Positions 1-7,437 of a stretch of 54,920 nucleotides of DNA are shown here, one piece after another. The translations under genes were made by a program, and so were the position numbers. The notes beneath the pieces are model-generated. The model did not search any database and was not told the DNA's origin. It saw nothing but the letters and a program-made list of their open reading frames with translations. Position 1 is the stretch's first letter. Each line of letters opens with the position of its first letter. This stretch comes from an uncultured Alphaproteobacteria bacterium (lineage in GTDB: Bacteria; Pseudomonadota; Alphaproteobacteria; Rs-D84). The DNA lies in the NCBI GenBank assembly GCA_905234185.1, contig CAJOGC010000006.1, forward strand, positions 1-54,920. The letters run 5' to 3'.

Positions 1-2
1 TA

Positions 3-122
3 TATAAATCGGTAACGTCTCCTAACTTTACCCACATCCAGGACTCTGGTATTTTAAACGGTGGTTCTGCGGGATTTATACGACCGTTTTTCTTCGGCGG
101 AATTATTATTCTTGTGAATTAA
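3..122 (+). CDS. possible 3' end of a truncated upstream gene
   Basis: A reading frame is open from the window edge to a TAA at 120-122, 15 bases before the recombinase start. It would give about 39 residues ending in a Gly/Phe/Ile-rich stretch (..RPFFFGGIIILVN). No family is recognised. It may be the C-terminus of a larger gene cut by the window, or chance. A tail- or surface-protein gene next to a DNA invertase would make sense but cannot be shown here. Confidence 0.3.
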   Translation, partial: YKSVTSPNFTHIQDSGILNGGSAGFIRPFFFGGIIILVN

Positions 123-137
123 CCAAGAGGAATAAAT

Positions 138-734
138 ATGATATACGGATATATTAGAGTTTCGACAGATAAACAAACAACAGAAAATCAGCATTATGAA
201 ATAGAGGAATTTTGTAAGAAAAATAAGTTGCAAATAGACGAGTGGATAGAAGAAACCATCAGTTCAACTACCGATTTGGATAAGAGAAAACTAGGTAAAT
301 TGATAAGAAAGATAAAGAAAGACGATCTGATTATAGCAAGCGAGCTCTCTAGATTAGGAAGAAATCTGCTACAAGTTATGGGGATGTTGAATAAATTATT
401 GGATACAGATGCCAGAGTTTGGACCATAAAAGATAATTATAAACTTGGCGATGACATCTCCAGTAAGGTATTAGCATTTGCTTTTGGATTATCTGCGGAG
501 ATAGAGCGCAAAATGATTTCACAGCGGACAAAAGAAGCTTTGGCTGCACGTCGTGCAGCAGGTAAAATATTGGGGCGTCCATTAGGGGCAAAAAATGCAA
601 AATTAAAACTTACCGGAAAAGAAAAACAAATAAAAAGCTTGTTAGATAAAGGCATAAGCAAAAGTTCTATAGCAAGACGTTTTCATGTAGACAGGGAAAC
701 TGTGAGGAATTTTATAAATAATCAATTTGTATGA
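138..734 (+). CDS. serine site-specific recombinase (resolvase/invertase family)
   Basis: A 198-residue small serine recombinase that would invert or resolve DNA between short crossover sites. The N-terminus MIYGYIRVSTDKQ carries the nucleophile Ser9. The catalytic arginine motif SRLGRN lies at about 71-76, the E-helix at about 120-140, and a C-terminal Hin-type helix-turn-helix at about 165-192. This is the normal length for an invertase. The N-terminal motif resembles the Bacteroides Mpi-type master invertases, so lateral transfer is possible. An AAGAGGAA ribosome site lies just upstream of ATG 138. I did not find a clear inverted-repeat crossover pair beside it; target sites may lie outside the window. 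Confidence 0.9.
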   Translation: MIYGYIRVSTDKQTTENQHYEIEEFCKKNKLQIDEWIEETISSTTDLDKRKLGKLIRKIKKDDLIIASELSRLGRNLLQVMGMLNKLLDTDARVWTIKDNYKLGDDISSKVLAFAFGLSAEIERKMISQRTKEALAARRAAGKILGRPLGAKNAKLKLTGKEKQIKSLLDKGISKSSIARRFHVDRETVRNFINNQFV

Positions 735-793
735 TAATTTTTAGATGTTTTTTATACAATTTCTAATGATAAGTCGTATAACAAGTAAAAGAT

Positions 794-1249
794 TTAACTC
801 TTGTCGGAGCCAAAAAACACTATTCCAAACCATTTGCGTAAAAGGCTTAGATGGGCTTGGTATGTTGTTGCGCTGGCTTGTTCTCGCTTGAATTCGGCAA
901 TTTCTTCGGCGGACAGGCCAAGTTCCCTGATAAGTCGATTAGCTAGTCCCATAAGGTAAAAGACGTTCCCCTGGGGGCTTTTCAAATCAATAACGATGCC
1001 GGTTTGATACTTTGCGTTGGGTGTATTCGGTATCTCATTGCGCTGAGTGGCTTTAAGGCGGGCGACCATCTGAACAAACTTGTTTTGGATACGGCGGAGT
1101 AGCCATGCCTGGCGACAAGTCAATTTACCACCGTTTGTTCGGCGAATAGCGGCCTGTAGCTCGCGTAAAGACCGACATGCGGCAAAGTATAGCATAACAA
1201 AATCTGTGCGATGGTTGGGGCAAATATCGTCAAAATGCGTATATTTCAT
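794..1249 (-). CDS. hypothetical protein, about 151 aa
   Basis: No family is recognised. I chose ATG 1249 because AAAGGA sits about 6 bases upstream; a longer frame to 1282 lacks such a site. The protein starts MKYTHFDDICPNHR, has a basic central part rich in Arg/Leu helices (about residues 25-75), and ends with an amphipathic segment and a hydrophobic stretch (WFGIVFFG). There is no signal peptide. It lies convergent with the recombinase and downstream of the HxlR regulator on the same strand. The basic helical part could bind nucleic acid, but that is a guess. Confidence 0.6.
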   Translation of the reverse strand: MKYTHFDDICPNHRTDFVMLYFAACRSLRELQAAIRRTNGGKLTCRQAWLLRRIQNKFVQMVARLKATQRNEIPNTPNAKYQTGIVIDLKSPQGNVFYLMGLANRLIRELGLSAEEIAEFKREQASATTYQAHLSLLRKWFGIVFFGSDKS

Positions 1250-1326
1250 AGACAATCCTTTTAAGGTTGTCGTATTTGGCATAATCTTTCGGCAAAAGTC
1301 CAGTTGTTTGTTCGGAAGAATCGGTA

Positions 1327-1647
1327 CTATTTAAGATTTTTCTTATAATTATTACCCCATGTTGCCATTGATTCCAACACAGGTGATAACGTAGAGCCCA
1401 ATTTTGTCATGCTGTATTCAACGCGTGGTGGAACTTCTGGATAAACTTTTCTGGATACCAAACCTTTACTTTCTAATTCACGCAGGTTATCTGTCAAAAC
1501 CTTTTGACTGCATCCAACACTGCGTTGTAATTCTTTGAACCTTTTTGTGCCAGTTAGTAAATCACGAATTATCAAAACCTTCCACTTTGTGCCAATTAAC
1601 ATCAACAAAGTTGCCACCGGGCATTCCGGCAAATCAGATTTTTTCAT
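1327..1647 (-). CDS. HxlR-family winged-helix transcriptional regulator
   Basis: A 106-residue HxlR/MarR-like DNA-binding protein. Family hallmarks are the N-terminal Cys in ECPVATLL, then IGTKWKVLIIRDLL, RFKELQRSVGCSQKVLTDNLREL (recognition helix, about 42-64) and the wing PPRVEYSMTKLG. Start ATG 1647 follows an AAAGGAAAAG site; the longer frame to 1671 adds only a non-conserved leader. HxlR proteins usually respond to thiol-reactive or aldehyde stress and often control a divergent gene. Here the divergent partner is the cupin at 1770, so it probably regulates that gene and itself from the shared intergenic region. Confidence 0.88.
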   Translation of the reverse strand: MKKSDLPECPVATLLMLIGTKWKVLIIRDLLTGTKRFKELQRSVGCSQKVLTDNLRELESKGLVSRKVYPEVPPRVEYSMTKLGSTLSPVLESMATWGNNYKKNLK

Positions 1648-1685
1648 TGTCTTTTCCTTTGTTTTACACAATAGTTTCTTTTATG

Positions 1686-1735
1686 ATACTATGTTATAAA
1701 AATGTGCCTACTTTACAAAATATTTATAATAGTAT
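1686..1735. promoter_or_regulatory. divergent HxlR/cupin intergenic region with inverted repeat
   Basis: The very AT-rich gap between the two divergent genes holds ATACTAT (1686-1692) and ATAGTAT (1729-1735), an inverted pair 36 bases apart. TATAAT-like hexamers occur near 1726. This is a plausible operator region for the HxlR regulator, but the spacing is wide and such repeats are common in AT-rich DNA. Confidence 0.3.
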
Positions 1736-1769
1736 AAAATAAATGCGCATAGAAATAAAGGAGAATTTT

Positions 1770-2147
1770 ATGGCAAAATATTCATCAACAAATTTTGGAA
1801 CAATGGCAGATGTCGCAAAGACAGAATATGGTAAGGCTTTTCTGCACGATGCGCTTGGCTTAACATCGGCGGAAATTTCGGTTAGTGTTATGCCTGCTGG
1901 TGCAAAATCGCCGTTTAATCATATTCACAAACAAAACGAAGAAATCTATATCTTTTTAACTGGTAACGGCACATTTACGGTCGATGATGACAAGATTGAA
2001 ATTAAACCGGGAACTGCTATTCGTGTTGCAACTGGGGCGAAACGTGCGATGGAAAATACAGGCGCAACTGAAATGCAATATATATGTGTCCAGGCAAAAG
2101 AAAATTCGTTGACGCAATTCGCATTTGCCGATGCCGAGGTTTGTTAA
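1770..2147 (+). CDS. small cupin-domain protein
   Basis: A 125-residue single cupin barrel. The first cupin motif is visible as NHIHKQNEEIYIFLTG (about 50-65), supplying the metal ligands His51, His53 and a Glu at 57/58. The second motif is weak: GTAIRVATGAKRAMENTG lacks the usual histidine, so metal binding may be altered. ATG 1770 is supported by AAAGGAG 7 bases upstream. It is probably controlled by the divergent HxlR regulator. The substrate is unknown; such pairs often act in detoxification of reactive small molecules (inference). Confidence 0.82.
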   Translation: MAKYSSTNFGTMADVAKTEYGKAFLHDALGLTSAEISVSVMPAGAKSPFNHIHKQNEEIYIFLTGNGTFTVDDDKIEIKPGTAIRVATGAKRAMENTGATEMQYICVQAKENSLTQFAFADAEVC

Positions 2148-2163
2148 GGCGTATTAAAAACAA

Positions 2164-2186
2164 GGTGCCATTTGGCACCTTTTTTA
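2164..2186 (+). terminator. rho-independent terminator after cupin gene
   Basis: The hairpin GGTGCC/GGCACC with a four-base loop is followed by six T residues, 16 bases after the cupin stop codon. Confidence 0.85.
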
Positions 2187-2274
2187 TTGGTATAATCTTT
2201 CACCATTTGTCCAGTCATTTGTTGTGTTAGACACACAAAAATTACCCAGAAAACACTTTTATTGTTTTGTTGTT

Positions 2275-2304
2275 TTGACTTGTGATATCTTTTCGTGCTA
2301 TAAT
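2275..2304 (+). promoter_or_regulatory. sigma70-type promoter of an orphan short transcript
   Basis: TTGACT (2275-2280) and TATAAT (2299-2304) are separated by 18 bases. No long gene follows before the convergent tRNA-Asn, so it appears to drive the short structured RNA at 2311-2388. Confidence 0.6.
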
Positions 2305-2310
2305 GTAAAA

Positions 2311-2388
2311 CTAGTAAAGAGGCTATATTCTACGTTAAGCATGTCTATGCAGCCCTCTAAGGTGTTCGTTTGATGATTGCCTCTTTTT
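2311..2388 (+). ncRNA. candidate small RNA or orphan attenuator
   Basis: A segment of about 78 bases lies between the promoter at 2275-2304 and a T-run. AAAGAGGC at its 5' end pairs perfectly with GCCTCTTT at its 3' end, giving a terminator-like closing stem. An internal GCCCTCT can pair with the same 5' arm, so two exclusive folds exist, as in attenuators. A ten-codon frame (2341-2373) lies inside but lacks a ribosome-binding site. No protein-coding gene follows on this strand before 2908, so an independent sRNA is more likely than a leader. No known family was recognised. Confidence 0.45.
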
Positions 2389-2572
2389 TATGAACAATAT
2401 TTGCAAAATGTTCAAAATATGTAGACAATTTTACTGATTGAAAAAGCATAAGTTATTCATAAAACTACGGATGGGTTACGGATCCTGTGTAGCTATTGTG
2501 TAGCCAGAGGGGTGTTTTATGGCGTATTTTGGTGTATCGTAGTATGCGTAAATACAGAAGTGTTAATTTAAG

Positions 2573-2604
2573 AAAAATGCCGCAAACCTGCGGGGTTTAC
2601 GGCG
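2573..2604 (-). terminator. terminator of tRNA-Asn transcript
   Basis: Read on the minus strand, GGTTT/AAACC and GCCG/CGGC arms form a stem with one mismatch, followed by a T-rich run just after the tRNA-Asn 3' end. Confidence 0.65.
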
Positions 2605-2612
2605 GAATTCCT

Positions 2613-2688
2613 TGGCTCGGGCAACTGGACTCGAACCAGTGACATACGGATTAACAGTCCGTTGTTCTACCGACTGAACTATGCCCGA
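2613..2688 (-). tRNA. tRNA-Asn (GTT)
   Basis: A 76-base cloverleaf with an encoded CCA end. The acceptor stem TCGGGCA pairs with TGCCCGA, the anticodon loop reads CTGTTAA (anticodon GTT), and the T-arm carries GGTTCGAGTCC. A promoter with correct spacing lies directly upstream (2701-2729, minus) and a terminator directly downstream, so it forms its own transcription unit. Confidence 0.95.
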
Positions 2689-2700
2689 ATAACAGCGCAT

Positions 2701-2729
2701 ATCATAAACCTCTCACCCGCAGAAGTCAA
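2701..2729 (-). promoter_or_regulatory. promoter of tRNA-Asn
   Basis: On the minus strand TTGACT (2724-2729) and TATGAT (2701-2706) are 17 bases apart, about 13 bases before the tRNA 5' end. Confidence 0.65.
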
Positions 2730-2810
2730 GTATTTTGTGTGATTCACACAAAGAATTTTCGGTTTCCAGTAATTCTGCCTTTCGCGGCTGATTTCATTTT
2801 TGGTTTTATC

Positions 2811-2838
2811 TTGCTTTTTTCACCGTTTTTGATAGAAT
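2811..2838 (+). promoter_or_regulatory. promoter of the metK leader
   Basis: TTGCTT (2811-2816) and TAGAAT (2833-2838) are 16 bases apart. Initiation near 2845 would place the SAM-II-like aptamer at the very 5' end of the transcript and give a leader of about 175 bases before metK. Confidence 0.55.
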
Positions 2839-2847
2839 GTATGTCAA

Positions 2848-2900
2848 TCAAGGTGGATTTAACCTGACTTGTCCTACCTTTAAATGGACTAAACAAGGAG
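2848..2900 (+). promoter_or_regulatory. SAM-II-type riboswitch aptamer
   Basis: The element has the layout of alphaproteobacterial SAM-II aptamers. P1 is AAGGT (2850-2854) with ACCTT (2876-2880). The P1 loop begins GGATTTAACC and contains CTTG. The 3' strand reads TAAATGGACTAAACAAGG. GTCC in the loop can pair with GGAC, forming the pseudoknot, and CTAAA follows as in known examples. The Shine-Dalgarno sequence AAGGAG (2895-2900) sits at the 3' end of the aptamer, as expected for a translational OFF switch. It lies upstream of an S-adenosylmethionine synthetase gene, which fits. I recognised it from memory of the consensus; it was not scored with a covariance model. Confidence 0.75.
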
Positions 2901-2907
2901 TTGTAAT

Positions 2908-3063
2908 ATGCAATTTTTCCTACACTTTATGCCGCATTTTGCACAGTGTTTTCGTGCCTGTGCTGGTAGCTATATGAATCCACCTTTGGTTCTTATTGCA
3001 AAAACCAAAGGAGTAAAATATGCAAAGAACAGCAGAAGCGGTGTCAATCGGACACCCAGATAA
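2908..3063 (+). CDS. 51-aa leader ORF overlapping the metK start
   Basis: ATG 2908 follows a strong AAGGAG with 7-base spacing, and that site is the last part of the SAM-II-like aptamer. The frame runs 51 codons and stops at 3061-3063, 44 bases inside metK and in a different frame. The peptide (MQFFLHFMPHF.. to ..VNRTPR) resembles nothing known and has three Met codons. Ribosomes translating it would cross the hairpin at 2983-3011 that hides the metK ribosome-binding site. It is best read as a regulatory uORF that couples riboswitch state to metK translation; this role is inferred. Confidence 0.5.
   Translation: MQFFLHFMPHFAQCFRACAGSYMNPPLVLIAKTKGVKYAKNSRSGVNRTPR
2977..3013 (+). promoter_or_regulatory. 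metK Shine-Dalgarno sequestering hairpin with competing pairing
   Basis: CCTTTGGTT (2983-2991) pairs perfectly with AACCAAAGG (3003-3011) and covers most of the metK AAAGGAG (3007-3013). The adjoining AATCCACCTT (2977-2986) is fully complementary to AAGGTGGATT (2850-2859) in the aptamer. The two pairings share bases 2983-2986 and so exclude each other, giving a plausible switch. Confidence 0.6.
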
Positions 3064-4030
3064 AGTCGCCGATTACATTTCCAGTTATATTTTGGATCGA
3101 ATGCTGGTCAAAGACCCCGGTGTGCGTTATGCCGTTGAGGTTATGATCAAAGAGAACAATGTTGTCCTTGGTGGTGAAATAACCAGCAAAGCCAAAATTG
3201 GTGATGTGACAAAGTATGTGAAAAAAGCTCTGGCCGAGATTGGCTATGATGAATGTTATGCCAGGATCTGGGGCAATTACGCAATCGATCCAGGCAAGAT
3301 AAATGTCATCAACATGATTGGTGTACAATCGTCTGATATTGCCCAGGGGGTTGATCAAGATGGTTGGGGCGACCAGGGGGTGTTTGTTGGTTATGCCTGC
3401 CAGGGCGAAGGCAAGATAAACAGAGAATTATATTTGGCCCGAAAGCTGAATAAAGCCCTGTACGATAAAGCCCGTCAGTCTGATAATTTGGGATTGGACA
3501 TCAAGACACAGATCACATTGAACGATGACCGGATAGAAACCGCTATTGTGGCAATTCCTATGTTAGGGGACGAAGATCTGACCGATTTTGTCATTGAAAC
3601 ATTGGGCGAAAAACCAGCCAATATCATTGTAAACGGCACCGGACGGTATACATACCATGGTCCCATCGCAGACTGCGGCATTACAGGACGAAAATTGGCT
3701 TGTGACTTTTATTCCACCGCCGCACCGATTGGTGGTGGCAGTCCATGGACAAAGGACGCTAGCAAGGCAGATTTAACCCTTAATGTCTATGCCCGTATTT
3801 TGGCGTGCGACCATTTGGCCGACAACGACGAATGCTTTGTTTACCTGTCTTCGTGCATAGGCCGTAGCGAACTGCCTAGTGGGCTGATAAAAACGATAAA
3901 AAATGGGGTTGTTTCTTATCATGACCTTTGGTGCAACCAAAAGCCCAGCACATTGATAAAAGCATATGGTTTGGATAAACCAATTTATACAGAACTATGC
4001 GGCAATGGCATTTCCGGAATTCAGAATTAA
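3020..4030 (+). CDS. metK: S-adenosylmethionine synthetase, short form
   Basis: Makes SAM from methionine and ATP in the cytoplasm. Core motifs are present: GHPDK (11-15), GGEIT (51-55), GDQG (117-120), GPIADCGITGRK (214-225) and KDASKAD (245-251). It is 336 residues against the usual 380-400. The N-terminus is short and several loops are trimmed. The end (..KPIYTELCGNGISGIQN) lacks the usual FPWE-type tail. ATG 3020 follows AAAGGAG with 6-base spacing. A SAM-II aptamer upstream supports a real role in SAM supply. Reductive trimming or a divergent lineage are both possible. Confidence 0.9.
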   Translation: MQRTAEAVSIGHPDKVADYISSYILDRMLVKDPGVRYAVEVMIKENNVVLGGEITSKAKIGDVTKYVKKALAEIGYDECYARIWGNYAIDPGKINVINMIGVQSSDIAQGVDQDGWGDQGVFVGYACQGEGKINRELYLARKLNKALYDKARQSDNLGLDIKTQITLNDDRIETAIVAIPMLGDEDLTDFVIETLGEKPANIIVNGTGRYTYHGPIADCGITGRKLACDFYSTAAPIGGGSPWTKDASKADLTLNVYARILACDHLADNDECFVYLSSCIGRSELPSGLIKTIKNGVVSYHDLWCNQKPSTLIKAYGLDKPIYTELCGNGISGIQN

Positions 4031-4034
4031 GAAA

Positions 4035-4056
4035 GGTGCCGTTTGGCACCTTTTTT
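4035..4056 (+). terminator. terminator after metK
   Basis: GGTGCC/GGCACC hairpin followed by six T residues, starting 5 bases after the metK stop. It is nearly identical to the one after the cupin gene. Confidence 0.85.
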
Positions 4057-4846
4057 ACTTGCTCATTTCTTTTTCCAATTCATCTACTATTTTCAACAGT
4101 TCTTCTGGAATATAACTTCTGGTCTGTTTTTTTATTTCATCGGGAACACCATAGAATGCCTCTGCCACTGCACCCGTTATTGCCCCAATTGTGTCTGAAT
4201 CGCCACCAATTGATATTGCATTTCGGATTGCATCTTCAAATGATTCTGATTCAAAGAAACACTGCAGAGCCGGAGGAACAGTTCCTTGGCACGAAGAATC
4301 CCAATCATAATCTGCCTGTAAATCTTCCACGCAATCGCATAAATCATAGTAATTTGTCTGTATGTAGTCGGCGATTTCCTCCTTAGAGCATCCATTCCTT
4401 GCTGCCCATATCGCAACAGCCGTTGCCTCAGCACCTTTAATACCCTCAATGTGATTATGTGTTACTGACGTAACCATATACGAAATATGCTTGACTTCAT
4501 TCAAATCTTTACCAAACCATCCGGCAGCAGATATTCTCATTGCGGCCCCATTGCCCCAGCTGTTGTATGGGCCTGTATCTTGATGGAGCAACCACAGCCA
4601 AAACTGAGCACCGTAACCCATATCCGGAAACAGATTCCCGATTTCGCGCATATATTTTGTGGCCAATTCTTGTAAATCACCACCATGCTTTTTCCATTCT
4701 GATATGGCCTTTGCCAGCGCAATCGTCATGCAAGAATCATCTGTAATATGTCCCCGTTCGGAAAACAAAGGGAATGTTTTAGATTTAATATTAGCGAATT
4801 CATAAATTGAACCAACAATATCGCCTGTAATTGCACCATATAGCAT
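4055..4846 (-). CDS. ADP-ribosylglycohydrolase family protein
   Basis: A 263-residue DraG/ARH-type hydrolase that would remove ADP-ribose from a modified protein or small substrate. The dinuclear metal site motifs are visible: GAITGDIVGS (4-13), TDDS (35-38) and GGDSDT (about 214-219). ATG 4846 follows AAAGGAAT; a longer frame to 4909 has no support. It is convergent with metK and downstream of the restriction-modification pair. No ADP-ribosyltransferase partner is seen nearby, so its substrate is unknown. Family members occur in nitrogenase control, toxin-antitoxin systems and phage defence. Confidence 0.88.
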   Translation of the reverse strand: MLYGAITGDIVGSIYEFANIKSKTFPLFSERGHITDDSCMTIALAKAISEWKKHGGDLQELATKYMREIGNLFPDMGYGAQFWLWLLHQDTGPYNSWGNGAAMRISAAGWFGKDLNEVKHISYMVTSVTHNHIEGIKGAEATAVAIWAARNGCSKEEIADYIQTNYYDLCDCVEDLQADYDWDSSCQGTVPPALQCFFESESFEDAIRNAISIGGDSDTIGAITGAVAEAFYGVPDEIKKQTRSYIPEELLKIVDELEKEMSK

Positions 4847-4948
4847 TTTTATTCCTTTCTTTTTATGGACTATACCCCATATATTTTCGTTTGCAATATG
4901 TGCAGACAAAATATTTTTTATTTTCAGATTACTAAACCGTAATCCCGA

Positions 4949-6607
4949 CTAAAAGTTAAATGAACATTGCTTGGAAGATCGACCTTGTGTTGCATCTTCA
5001 TCGGCACAACTAAAATAAGTTTCTAGGTCTTGAATTTCTTTGGATTGGTACGTATATATTTTGCCCTTAATTGCCTTGTCTATCATGCGTTTAACATTTT
5101 TTATCACAGTTTGTTTGTTTTTTGGCGATACCCAAACAGGATAAGGTAATCTTTCAAAATCTTTGGACTGTATATTTCTTGTATGGTTAATGACCGTTTT
5201 TAAAATGGTATTACAACTCTTTGTTAGGCACCACCCCATGATGAAATAAAGCTCTTCCTGGGGCACACCATCTCTTAAAAATGCACATGGGGCCCCAGAA
5301 TCGAGTATATAGCCCGCCGGCAAATATCTTACATTGAGTTTGGAAGATATCAATTGCCAAGTAAGCCCTTCTTTCTTGAAAAACGGTTTACCCCCTACCC
5401 CGTGTAAATACCATGGGCCAGATTTTTTGTATGCATATACGGCCGCACCATCATTGCGCCAATAAATGACCCAGGCCACAGGAGAATAAATTATTTGATT
5501 GGTTGCTTTATTATACGGCGCATAGTCTGCACATGGATATTTAATCTTTAACGGCGTCGAAAGTTTTTCAACCACAACCGCATTTTCCGTTAATCCGTCT
5601 TTTTCCATTTGCTTTATCTTGGCAATCTTTGTTTCACCGATTTTTCCCAAACGCGCTTTTTCCAATTCCCTTTTCAAAGTGATCTTTCGTGGAACAATTT
5701 CTATTTTATAAGGTTCAATAATATTGTCATTTTGCAACTTTCTTAAGAAATATTCGTTTTTTCCTATGGTCATACCAGAAGTAGCAACCATATAATTTCC
5801 AAGAACATCCCCCGTGAAATATTTGGCGCATTCATGATTTATCATCCAACTAGAATTCGCAGTTTTGTTTACAATATCCACATCTTTCTTTTCGCCGAAC
5901 ACAACCAGCCCGCGCCCACCCTTTGTCAGAGTCAACACCACCATTGGCTGTTTTGTTTCATCGAATTCGCCGGGCAATCTATCAATAACAATTTCACAAG
6001 TATCCATAAGATAACGACGCAAACCAGACATTGTGTTAATTGACAACAATGTATCACTGCATATAAATACCAGTTTTCCGCCATCTTTCAACAAATCCAA
6101 ACATTTAACTATAAAAAATGCGTAAGTTTCTTTTTTTATTTTTTGACCGTTTCTAAGGCCAAAAATTGAATCCAACTCATCTTGAATTTCTGCATCTATG
6201 GTTCCCCCGAATGGCGGATTGCCTATGACTAAATCGAAATATCCCTGGATAGACGCAAAATATTTTTGACGCGAAAAAGACGGCATTTTATACCTAAAAA
6301 AATCCCCAAGGAAAAAGTTATCTGGCAAATCGCCATATTTCCATGCGTCTTTGAATTCATTGAACATTTTCTTGTCTAATTCACACCCATAAAGATGCCT
6401 CTTAGACCAGTTATCGATATCGACACCCCTTTCAACCAATTTATCTATATATGCATATATGAACGAACCATTTCCAAACGATGGCTCTAATACAACAGAA
6501 TTAGCGTCAATGTTTACTTTTTCCAGAATCTTTGCTGCTACATCTGGGGGAGTTAAAAATTGTCCTAATTGCTTTTTTTGTTCCCGTTTATTCTTTGTTG
6601 TACTCAT
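4949..6607 (-). CDS. type II N6-adenine DNA methyltransferase
   Basis: A 552-residue gamma-class adenine methyltransferase. Motif X is GQFLTPPDVAAKIL (15-28), motif I LEPSFGNGSF (40-49, SAM binding) and motif IV NPPF (130-133, catalytic). The long C-terminal part (about 280-540) looks like a TaqI/Eco57I-type target-recognition domain. Its start overlaps the stop of the upstream endonuclease-like gene by 4 bases (ATGA), implying translational coupling. It should protect host DNA from the partner nuclease. The recognition site cannot be read from sequence. Confidence 0.9.
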   Translation of the reverse strand: MSTTKNKREQKKQLGQFLTPPDVAAKILEKVNIDANSVVLEPSFGNGSFIYAYIDKLVERGVDIDNWSKRHLYGCELDKKMFNEFKDAWKYGDLPDNFFLGDFFRYKMPSFSRQKYFASIQGYFDLVIGNPPFGGTIDAEIQDELDSIFGLRNGQKIKKETYAFFIVKCLDLLKDGGKLVFICSDTLLSINTMSGLRRYLMDTCEIVIDRLPGEFDETKQPMVVLTLTKGGRGLVVFGEKKDVDIVNKTANSSWMINHECAKYFTGDVLGNYMVATSGMTIGKNEYFLRKLQNDNIIEPYKIEIVPRKITLKRELEKARLGKIGETKIAKIKQMEKDGLTENAVVVEKLSTPLKIKYPCADYAPYNKATNQIIYSPVAWVIYWRNDGAAVYAYKKSGPWYLHGVGGKPFFKKEGLTWQLISSKLNVRYLPAGYILDSGAPCAFLRDGVPQEELYFIMGWCLTKSCNTILKTVINHTRNIQSKDFERLPYPVWVSPKNKQTVIKNVKRMIDKAIKGKIYTYQSKEIQDLETYFSCADEDATQGRSSKQCSFNF

Positions 6608-7368
6608 GATTCAATTCCGAATTTGTGTTGCTCTTCTTTATCAATTGTAAACGAGACATTCGAAGCAACAGTTGCAAATCGCTTATAACACGTTTCAAAC
6701 TTCTTTAGATCTCTGGCTCTATTTTCTCTTAATCTTTTTTCTCCTTCACGATACATAACCATCAACAAATCCATTTTATTCTGTACGGTTAGTTTTTTTG
6801 GTTTCACACCACGCGACAACAAATCAAAAAACTTTTTGGCTTTAAGCATTGTTTGCCCCGGGCCAGAATCAAAGGCAACAACATTATCGCCATCCGGCAA
6901 AGAAAGCCAATTTAATATATCTGTCAAATGTACACTATGTGAAATTTTTTTCGCAACCGGATCCACCTGAAACTTTACTAGCAATATGTAATAAGAATCC
7001 ATTGTATGATCCATTATTGATGTCATTACCCTCTTTAGCGACACAATATTTGGTTGTCCTTCGGACCCGGTAAGGCCCGTCTTTACATTAATCGGGTTCC
7101 ATTCATTTTGTTTATTTTTAAACCAAATATCCCCCATGCTTCGCGAAATTATTTTGCCTTTCTTTTTTTGATAACCACTTTGCAGCGGATACGCCTTGCT
7201 AATAAATGCCGTCGTTAGCTGATCAACCCTGTCGCTTAATTGATGACCGCCCTCTTTACCTGTGGCGATATTGTAAAATTCCCTATTGTTTTTTTCTGTG
7301 GACAATACATCGGCCCAGTACTTATCAACCGCTTTTTCCAAAGATAAAATGTCTTTATCGCTGATCAT
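6604..7368 (-). CDS. putative type II restriction endonuclease
   Basis: A 254-residue protein directly upstream of, and overlapping by 4 bases, the adenine methyltransferase. A PD-(D/E)xK-like core is visible: GDIWF with Asp80, then NPINVKTG with Asn94-x-Lys96, preceded by conserved acidic residues. The rest is helical and basic. ATG 7368 follows AAAGGG. Gene order (nuclease then methylase in one operon) and the core motif support a type II restriction system. I do not recognise the specificity subfamily; the nuclease call rests on context plus motif. Confidence 0.7.
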   Translation of the reverse strand: MISDKDILSLEKAVDKYWADVLSTEKNNREFYNIATGKEGGHQLSDRVDQLTTAFISKAYPLQSGYQKKKGKIISRSMGDIWFKNKQNEWNPINVKTGLTGSEGQPNIVSLKRVMTSIMDHTMDSYYILLVKFQVDPVAKKISHSVHLTDILNWLSLPDGDNVVAFDSGPGQTMLKAKKFFDLLSRGVKPKKLTVQNKMDLLMVMYREGEKRLRENRARDLKKFETCYKRFATVASNVSFTIDKEEQHKFGIES

Positions 7369-7437
7369 ATTTTTCCCTTTGTTTATATGAACGCTAGCGT
7401 AAAACGGCAAGTAATGTCAAGGGTATCTGAATCGGAC

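Noticed and set aside
3020..4030. metK as a truncated pseudogene
   Set aside because: All core catalytic motifs are present, the frame is intact, and an elaborate regulatory leader precedes it.
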